Below are positions 59,601 to 64,000 of a DNA stretch of 64,000 bases, piece after piece (the stretch's first letter is position 1; every line of letters begins with the position of its first letter). Position numbers and translations under genes: made by a program. The notes beneath the pieces are model-generated. The model ran no database searches, had not been told where the DNA came from, and saw nothing but the letters and a program-made list of their open reading frames with translations. The stretch comes from Paralichthys olivaceus (lineage: Eukaryota > Chordata > Actinopteri > Pleuronectiformes > Paralichthyidae): positions 18,047,501 to 18,111,500 of the forward strand of contig NC_091111.1 of the NCBI RefSeq assembly GCF_024713975.1. The letters run 5' to 3'.

Positions 59601-62379
59601 GCAGAGTCAGGCGAGGAGGAGACGAAACAACAGCAGAATGGCTCACCAGTGCTCCTCTTGTGGCTGGTGAGCCCCCCCTTTTGGCCGAGATGGGCAGAGT
59701 GTAATCCGATGACCGTCCAGGCCACAGTAAAGGCAGAGTCCACGGAGATGGCGACGTTGACGCTCCGTAGGTGTGAGTTTCGTCCTCCCCAGGTGCATTG
59801 GTTCCTCGATGTCGAGGAGAGCAGGTGTAGAACCAGGAGGAATCCTGTCGGAGGAGGACGGTGGCAGCGGAGAGGGCGCAAGCCCCCGATGGTGAGGGCT
59901 CCTTGTCCGCATCACGGGAGGGGTATGGCTCGCCCTACCTGATCTCTCCCTGCGCCGCTCGCGGAGACGATTATCTAGACGTATAGCAAGCGAGATCAAA
60001 TCGTCTAGAGAGGTCGTCTCGTCACGAGCGGCCAGCTCATCCCTCAGCTCGTCCCTTAATCCCCGGAGAAAAACCCCTTGAAGCGCTCGCTCGTCCCAGC
60101 CGCTATCGATAGCTAGAATGCGGAAGTCGATCGAGTGGTCCGCCACGGATTTCTCTCCCTGACAAAGAGAAAGGAGCCGGCTACTGGCCTCCTTACTACG
60201 CAGAGGGTGATCAAAAACTTTTAGGAATTCCTCGGTAAAAGAGGAAAAAGAAAAACAAATCGGCGAATTACTGTGGGAAATGGCAACAGCCCAAGCCGCG
60301 GCTCTCTCCGACAATAAACTCATGACGAAGGCAATCCGCGACTTGTCTGTGGAGTATGTTAACGGCTGCTGATCGAATACGAGGCTGCACTGATGGAGGA
60401 ATTGTCTACCTGAGCCTAACTGCCCTGCAAACCTGGCGGGTGTGGGGATGAATGGTTCCCGGGGCTGTGTGGGAAGAGTGACCGGAGAAGCTGCTGGTGG
60501 AGATGCTGGAACTGGAGCTGGAGCGGGAGCGAGCGCCGGAGTCGTCAGCGTGGAGAGGTGAGTAGTGAGCTGTTCCATGCGGCCACCGATCAGTGCCACG
60601 TTGGAGGTAAGGTTCTGTAGAGTCTCCATAACCTCGTTCAGGGCTCTCTCGTGCTGCCCAACACGAGTTCCTTGGGACGAGAGAGCCAGTCTGAATTTTT
60701 CCGCATCCGCGGGGTCCATTTTTGGCCAGATTATTCTGTTAGGCTTAGTTCTTGAGTTGGACCCCAAAGCAGACGCGGACAGGAGGTTTTGCGGTTTAAC
60801 AGAGTTTATTTATACGAACACAAAACAGGAGCAGGCTGGGGTGGCAGGGTGCAGGCTGGCTCGAAGATCCAGGGTGAGACGAGGATGAATGGAGGAGCAG
60901 CGAGGCGCACGGAAGGCTGGGTGGAAGGAAGGAGATACGAGGGTTAGTGAAAATCCATGAAAACGAACACGGGAGTCGAGGACATCGATAGCACATGAAG
61001 ATACCGGACGGGACGGAATAATCTGGCACAGGAGTGGAGTCAGGACCAGGCTTTTATTGAGGGGATGATGAGGTGATAGAGATCAGGTGCGCCTCGTCGC
61101 TGCAGCCAGGAACCAGCCACGCCCCCTTGCCACACACACAACCTGCGCTGAGAAAAAACAGAAAAGGGGAGAGGGAGAGACACCACAACAAAACACCAAC
61201 AGAATCATCACAACAAGAAGGCATTCATCTTCATTAGACAGTAATTGCCATCAGCAGGAGGTTTTTAGAGATGTTAATATGTGAGGAGAGAGGAAATACA
61301 GAGCTACATGTCCTGGTGGGACTTCATGCCCTCACCCAAAAGCTATTTTCTCTCAATTAATATGAGATTCGATGCCCTGTTATTAATCTGAATCGCCCAG
61401 CTTTGATTTTCCGCGGCTAACAATGTTGAATTATCACTTCGATATGTAGATTACAGCCACCGCATTATCATCTCCCCTCGCACATTTCTGCACCATTAGT
61501 CTGTAAATTGGATTTGAAGTTTTCCCAGCCACAGAAGCTGCCTGGATAATACTTCTCCTCATAATCTCCACACAAACTGTCTGAAGCAGGAGATCCATTA
61601 CACAAAATATAATAACACTCCGTTTCCCCCCCAAAGCCAGTGAGCAGCGGAAAACACGTCCCAAAACAAAATATCACTCCTCCCGCAGTTATTGCTTCAT
61701 TCATCGTTGTCTCCACACAATTACAACTGGAAATCCAAAAGCTAATATATTTTTATGATTCTTCACACACTTAATGGTGCTAAGTAAGAGCCCATGAGAG
61801 CAGCTGGAGAGGGATAGCTCAACAGTCTTTACAAAGCTCTGGCATGTGGATCTAAAGCTGCACTGCTCCAGCACTTTCAGCACAGTAGGACCCAACTGCA
61901 GAGGCCTTAAGCTTGGAGATAAAAAGCTTTCTCACACGGCTCAAAAGTTCACGCTGTAAATTTTTTTTGTTCTCTCCAAAACTCATTACACTCCTAAAAT
62001 CGTGAGTTACGACTCCACAAAACCCCGCTGTAAAATGACTAATGGCCGACCATTAGTGAAATTACCACCTTGATACCACGCTGCCCTGCAAACATCACAA
62101 TTAAATGCCAAACCACTGCTGTAAAACTGGCAGCGACAACATTAATTAGCGCGACATCACATCTGTTGCACCCTGAAAGTCGCAAGTCATGATGCGTTGT
62201 CATGTTTTTCCGATTCTCCCCTGGCCGAGACCTCAGTGAAACCTCCATCCACATCTCCTCTGCCGCTTGATAATAACTACCTCTCACTTTTAATTGCCTT
62301 GTTTTACAGCGGAGGAGAAGAGAGTGAGGGATGAGGCGTTATCGTCTGTGGAACAGCTGGGAATCAACACATGTGTCAG
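25411..62379 (+). CDS. tbc1d32: TBC1 domain family member 32 (broad-minded), 29 coding exons, 3' end outside the window
   Basis: Coding exons: 25411-25565, 25641-25805, 26071-26248, 26462-26533, 26996-27121, 27526-27604, 28013-28116, 28209-28270, 28390-28540, 28709-28768, 29275-29368, 30549-30680, 31557-31709, 31777-31866, 32460-32602, 33314-33441, 34357-34558, 35949-36028, 37051-37189, 38262-38349, 38980-39098, 39753-39872, 40133-40221, 45973-46095, 47862-47970, 49690-49783, 49871-49996, 52105-52188, 62310-62379. All phases agree and encode 1,111 residues of a protein that is about 1,260 long in human. The start [19 protein letters not shown] and the blocks [19 protein letters not shown] and [17 protein letters not shown] match human TBC1D32 closely. 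The visible part is helical, ARM-like, rich in Leu; the C-terminal TBC domain lies mostly beyond the window. The protein works with the kinase CCRK/CDK20 in ciliary assembly and Hedgehog signalling. A likely untranslated first exon ends at 24740. Intron 28 holds a young LTR element. Confidence 0.94.
27492..27512 (+). repeat. Run of 21 C just upstream of the tbc1d32 exon 6 acceptor
   Basis: Uninterrupted C21, followed by tcacctccttcag and exon 6 at 27526. It forms most of the polypyrimidine tract of this acceptor. Confidence 0.95.
29369..30548 (+). other. tbc1d32 intron 11 (1.2 kb)
   Basis: Contains a second run of 21 C at 30117-30137. Nothing else recognised; open frames here are short and without domains. 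Confidence 0.6.
30117..30137 (+). repeat. Run of 21 C in tbc1d32 intron 11
   Basis: Uninterrupted homopolymer of 21 C on the coding strand. Confidence 0.95.
30681..31556 (+). other. tbc1d32 intron 12 (0.9 kb)
   Basis: No element recognised. Confidence 0.5.
32607..32637 (+). repeat. (CA)15 microsatellite starting four bases into tbc1d32 intron 15
   Basis: Exon 15 ends at 32602; the intron begins gtct and then runs into the CA repeat. Confidence 0.92.
33873..34280 (+). repeat. Decayed non-autonomous interspersed fish repeat (MITE-like), tbc1d32 intron 16
   Basis: About 400 bp, opening with TATATAAAGATGG at 33880-33892. Internal blocks I recognise from many teleost genomes are a GTCTCAGCTGTCAATCATAA block at 34003-34022, an AACATGGAGGAGGC block near 34178-34192, and a GACCTATACTGCAGC..CCACTAGGGGG block near 34200-34229. 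The right end is degraded but in other fish copies mirrors the left end, giving terminal inverted repeats. No coding capacity. Three shorter copies lie at 335-440, 18066-18105 and 43668-43760. Confidence 0.6.
34559..38261 (+). other. tbc1d32 introns 17, 18 and 19
   Basis: Introns 34559-35948, 36029-37050 and 37190-38261. AT-rich, with a short interrupted CA tract just inside intron 18 (36038-36060). No further gene or known repeat recognised. Confidence 0.5.
39287..39321 (+). repeat. (GT)n microsatellite in tbc1d32 intron 21
   Basis: GT dinucleotides with one interruption (ttt near 39311). Confidence 0.85.
43328..43345 (+). repeat. Run of 18 C in tbc1d32 intron 23
   Basis: Uninterrupted C18 on the coding strand, the third long C run in introns of this gene. 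Confidence 0.95.
43668..43760 (+). repeat. 3' fragment of the same interspersed repeat, tbc1d32 intron 23
   Basis: The block TATGACCTACACTGCAGCCA and CCACCAGGGGGC match the right half of the copy at 34200-34230, ending near CCATTCTTATATCCAGCCTG, which looks like a degraded terminal repeat. Confidence 0.5.
46096..49689 (+). other. tbc1d32 introns 24 and 25
   Basis: Introns 46096-47861 and 47971-49689. A CT-rich segment at about 47085-47190 is the only marked compositional feature. Confidence 0.5.
49997..52104 (+). other. tbc1d32 intron 27 (2.1 kb)
   Basis: AT-rich; no element recognised. Confidence 0.5.
52471..52545 (+). repeat. Short tandem repeat, 23-bp unit, two full copies and one partial
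   Basis: The unit begins CAGCAGGTCTTTACCTCAGG. Copies start at 52471 and 52494 and differ at one base; a partial, more diverged copy lies at about 52531-52545. Confidence 0.7.
53659..53695 (+). repeat. (CA)n microsatellite, tbc1d32 intron 28
   Basis: About 18 CA units without interruption. Confidence 0.9.
55851..56326 (-). repeat. 3' LTR of the chromovirus
   Basis: 476 bp, the copy at the 3' end in element orientation. Read by eye it matches the LTR at 60737-61212 over its full length. Confidence 0.95.
56338..59646 (-). CDS. Pol of the chromovirus (protease, reverse transcriptase, RNase H, integrase, chromodomain)
   Basis: About 1,100 residues. In order: aspartic protease motif [12 protein letters not shown] near residue 32, reverse transcriptase with [10 protein letters not shown], RNase H with [15 protein letters not shown], integrase zinc finger and core ([24 protein letters not shown]), a GPY/F-type segment [13 protein letters not shown], and a C-terminal chromodomain ([20 protein letters not shown]). 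The frame overlaps the end of gag in another frame, which fits the Gag-Pol frameshift this family is known to use. The chromodomain in relatives guides integration to marked chromatin. Confidence 0.93.
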   Translation of the reverse strand: MSHSAVVSSPPRLTLQGTVSWDQTSLPLSILVDSGADDNFIDSELVTQSKIPSQLLPQPKRVFALDGRLLAKVTHRTIPISLQLSGNHHEAISFYVIPSPVSPVVLGLPWLKLHNPHIDWSSSSITNWSLFCHSHCLHSAVPSTLTTAPSPPTPVDLSFVPAEYHHLQEVFSKELAVALPPHRPYDCSIDLLPGAPFPSSKMYNLSRPEREAMETYITDSLATGLIRPSSSPLGAGFFLVEKKDKSLRPCIDFRGLNDITVKNKYPLPLIDSAFGPLHKATIFSKLDLRNAYHLVRIREGDEWKTGFNTPLGHFEYLVMPFGLTNAPAVFQTLINDVLRDMLNSFVFVYLDDILIFSRSTQEHIQHVNIVLKRLLENRLYVKAEKCIFHVSSVSFLGFIVEKGQIKTDPAKVKAVAEWPTPTSRKQLQRFLGFANFYRRFIRDYSRVATPLTRLTSVKVPFVWSQAAEVAFSRLKVLFSSAPVLIHPDPALQFIVEVDASDSGVGAVLSQRTTSDLKQHPCAFFSRQLSPAEKNYDVGNRELLAVVLALQEWRHWLEGSTHPFIVWSDHKNLSYLRTARRLNSRQARWALFLGRFDFTLTYRPGSRNIKPDALSRQFAPPVEDTSGSTILPSSCVVGAAGWEIEGVVQGAQRDQPVPEGCPPNRLFVPPSVRSPVLQWGHSSQISCHPGCRRTLNLLQQRFWWPSMAADTKAFVAACSVCARSKASHQAPAGLLRPLPIPHRPWSHIAVDFITGLPPSGGNTVILTVVDRFSKSAHFIPLSKLPSALETANLLVTHVFRIHGIPVDIVSDRGPQFSARTWKAFCQALGASASLSSGYHPQTNGQTERANQDLGAALRCVTAQHPASWAIHLPWVEYAHNSLVCSATGMSPFMAANGFQPPLFPAQETDVAVPSVQAHLRRARRVWREARAALIRTTARNQRLADRHRTPAPVYLPGQKVWLSSRDLPLQTESRKLTPRYIGPYEVDRVINPCVVRLKLPPSLRIHPAFHVSLLKPVSSSPLSPPAEPPPPTLVIDNHPAYTVRAVLDVRRRGRGYQYLVDWVGYGPEERQWVSRSFILDPTILTDFYSRFPDKPGRPPRGGS
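59643..60719 (-). CDS. Gag of the chromovirus
   Basis: About 358 residues from [18 protein letters not shown] proline/alanine-rich linker ([15 protein letters not shown]) precedes a capsid-type region ([26 protein letters not shown]) and a single C-terminal zinc knuckle, [14 protein letters not shown] (C-x2-C-x4-H-x4-C). An in-frame upstream ATG would lie inside the LTR, so I take the first one after it. Confidence 0.9.
   Translation of the reverse strand: MDPADAEKFRLALSSQGTRVGQHERALNEVMETLQNLTSNVALIGGRMEQLTTHLSTLTTPALAPAPAPVPASPPAASPVTLPTQPREPFIPTPARFAGQLGSGRQFLHQCSLVFDQQPLTYSTDKSRIAFVMSLLSERAAAWAVAISHSNSPICFSFSSFTEEFLKVFDHPLRSKEASSRLLSLCQGEKSVADHSIDFRILAIDSGWDERALQGVFLRGLRDELRDELAARDETTSLDDLISLAIRLDNRLRERRRERSGRASHTPPVMRTRSPHHRGLAPSPLPPSSSDRIPPGSTPALLDIEEPMHLGRTKLTPTERQRRHLRGLCLYCGLDGHRITLCPSRPKGGAHQPQEEHW
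60737..61212 (-). repeat. 5' LTR of the chromovirus
   Basis: 476 bp, the copy at the 5' end in element orientation. The gag frame starts 17 bases inside its inner edge. Confidence 0.95.
61218..62309 (+). other. tbc1d32 intron 28, part right of the LTR element
   Basis: AT-rich sequence down to the acceptor ttttacag at 62309. No gene or known repeat seen. Confidence 0.5.
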
Positions 62380-62499
62380 GTATGTGAAGTGTCTGTAGCT
62401 CATAAACATGTTTATCACGACAACTGTAGCAGCCAGGTGGGGAAACTATCTCTGGTTTCTTTAATAACCTCTGTTCTGTTATGTTTTCACCACTGTTTG

Positions 62500-62765
62500 C
62501 CAGTTTGTTTGATTATGAGCGAGATAACACAAAATCAACTGAACAGATTTCCATGAAACTTGGTGGAAGGATGTTTTATGGGTCAAGGAACGATTTGAAA
62601 TGTTGGTGTGGATCCAGGACTTCTTCTTCACTTTAACATGCTGTCTTTAAACTTGCCAGATCGGGCAGTTTCCACCGATTTCCCAGTGAATAATTGATGA
62701 AATCCGGCACATTTTAGGGGACTGACATTTTTTGATGATATTTTTTTTGCTTCAGTTTGATACTG
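62500..62765 (+). repeat. Interspersed teleost repeat fragment, tbc1d32 intron 29
   Basis: The run from TTGATTATGAGCGAGATAAC through GATTTCCATGAAACTTGGTG, GTGTGGATCCAGGA and AGGGGACTGACATTTTTTGA matches, block by block, a highly repeated non-coding element I know from many teleost genomes. No coding capacity; family not named here. Confidence 0.5.
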
Positions 62766-63219
62766 GAAAATATGAATGTTTAAAAAAAGCATGTGTCATG
62801 TTTTCATGCAGCGGCAGCGTATTTATTGTCTAGATTTATCGCGCACATTGATTTATATTTCATAATTAGGCATCGATCAGCGTGGAGTGAGCTCTAATCA
62901 GTTGTTTGCAAACCTCCGTCTCCTCCACTCGTTTCTAAGTGAAGACGAGAGTTGTCGTCATGTTAGCGTTTCTCACAGTGACAACAACAGCAGGTGTGAT
63001 GTTTACGGTCCTCTTCGTCTTAGTTCATCTTGTTAACGTGCTAACATTCGGTGATTAGCACTAAACACAAAGTGCAGTCACTGGTGATTACAGCAACATT
63101 TACAAATCTGATTACACACAAACACATTTACAGTTTTCAGATCTAATCACACATCTGCGGTTTCTTTCACACACGTTTTACAATCTGATTATGAACACAC
63201 ACAGATTAAGATCATTGAG

Positions 63220-63220
<1 letters not shown>

Positions 63221-63246
<26 letters not shown>
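63221..63246 (+). repeat. (CA)n microsatellite, tbc1d32 intron 29
   Basis: About 12-13 uninterrupted units. Confidence 0.85.
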
Positions 63247-63250
<4 letters not shown>

Positions 63251-64000
63251 GAAACTATTGGTACAATATTGGCGCCATAACTCTCACTTGAGTGATTTTA
63301 TTTTGTAAATCTTAAAGTCAAGTTTCCAATATTTCCACATTATGGTGATTTTTAGAACTTTTTCTGAAAATCTGAGACTGTTCTCTACTTAATTCTGTCA
63401 GACTTCCCTGAATCTAATTGTGGATTCAGGACAGAGCCACAGCGATGCTCCACCATTAACCTACATTCAAACCTCTGCGTCCGTCTTTCAGTCAGCTCAT
63501 GAGCTTAAGTTAAAAAAAAGGGGGGAAGGTCATTGCCAAAGAAAAAGAGAAAACTCTTCTCCCGCACAGGCAGGAAACTTAAAAGCAGTGCTGCAACAAG
63601 AAGTGGCGTTCGCTGTTTCCTAAATCAGCTGTTGTCTGAAGGACACAGCCCACAAAGGCTTGTCCTCTGTCCTTAGCCCAGCTGCTGAAAGCCCAGATGA
63701 GACGTCCGTCCACACCTTGTGTACATTTAAGTCCACGTTGACTGTAGTTGCTGTAAGCATCAGAAAACACACGCATGCATGAGTGTAAAGACCTTCACAC
63801 CTGACAAAGGTGCAGTGTAAGTGTCGATCTGCGTTCACTTTAATGAAGCCACTGTGCACAATGCTCTCCTCTGTCTGTTCCTCCTGTTTCCATAAGTAGG
63901 CCCCCTGTCTAGTGTTACTGTTCTCACTCTGCTCGTTTCTGTCTTTAAGGACGCCCTGCTGCTACATTACATAATGGATGAAACTCCTTCGACGCCTTCC

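Larger units (their letters stand above)
55851..61212 (-). mobile_element. Ty3/gypsy LTR retrotransposon of the chromovirus type, looks whole and very young
   Basis: The 5,362-bp element sits antisense in tbc1d32 intron 28. It is bounded by two 476-bp LTRs with TG...CA ends and flanked by the 5-bp target duplication ACAAG (55846-55850 and 61213-61217). Gag and pol frames are long. Domain order protease, reverse transcriptase, RNase H, integrase, chromodomain puts it among the chromoviruses; there is no envelope gene. A polypurine tract (C-rich on the plus strand, 56327-56340) adjoins the LTR at its 3' end, where it belongs. By eye the LTRs do not differ, so the insertion is very recent on an evolutionary scale. 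Confidence 0.95.
62380..64000 (+). other. Start of tbc1d32 intron 29, running off the window
   Basis: Besides the repeat fragment it contains a (CA)n tract at about 63221-63246. I tested the acceptor-like ctttaag at 63949 and rejected it because the required phase meets a stop at once; the next exon must lie beyond 64000. Confidence 0.5.

Noticed and set aside
55851-61212. Endogenous retrovirus with envelope
   Set aside because: There is no third frame with an envelope protein, and the C-terminal chromodomain in pol identifies a chromovirus-type retrotransposon.
63949-64000. Possible next tbc1d32 exon after ctttaag
   Set aside because: In the required phase 2 the sequence reaches a stop codon after eight codons and shows no resemblance to the protein.

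Overview
The window looks like chromosomal DNA of a teleost fish, probably a percomorph. Genes have short exons and GT-AG introns and are tightly packed. There are three tandem connexins of the fish Cx32.2 type, many (CA)n microsatellites, and interspersed repeats of a kind I know from fish genomes. I see no bacterial or viral gene organisation apart from one LTR retrotransposon.

Layout, left to right. 135-1125 (+): last three coding exons of a peroxiredoxin-like, thioredoxin-fold gene, probably selenoprotein L, followed by a SECIS-like hairpin in its 3'UTR. 2137-4949 (-): complete five-exon clec11a (osteolectin/SCGF). 9598-11995 (-): complete six-exon C1orf198 homologue with a long 3'UTR and a GC-box promoter. 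13096-20930 (-): three connexin genes in tandem, each with an untranslated leader exon but with 1, 0 and 2 introns inside the coding region. 22322-24008 (-): five-exon hsdl1, a pseudoenzyme of the short-chain dehydrogenase family. 24740 to beyond the right edge (+): tbc1d32 (broad-minded), 29 coding exons visible, head to head with hsdl1 over a promoter that carries a perfect CLEAR palindrome.

Intron 28 of tbc1d32 (about 10 kb) holds an antisense Ty3/gypsy chromovirus at 55851-61212. Its two 476-bp LTRs look identical, it has a 5-bp target duplication, and its gag and pol reading frames are long, so it is a very young insertion that looks whole.

The genes are not an operon; they are independent vertebrate genes. 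The connexin/tbc1d32 neighbourhood echoes the human GJA1-TBC1D32 neighbourhood on 6q22. I found no clearly new biological system. The best leads are the SECIS-like hairpin, the loss of cofactor and catalytic motifs in hsdl1, simple repeats lying directly on splice sites in three genes, the differing intron content of the connexin paralogues, and the young LTR element. Exon boundaries were worked out by hand from GT/AG signals, reading phase and similarity to remembered human proteins, without any database search.
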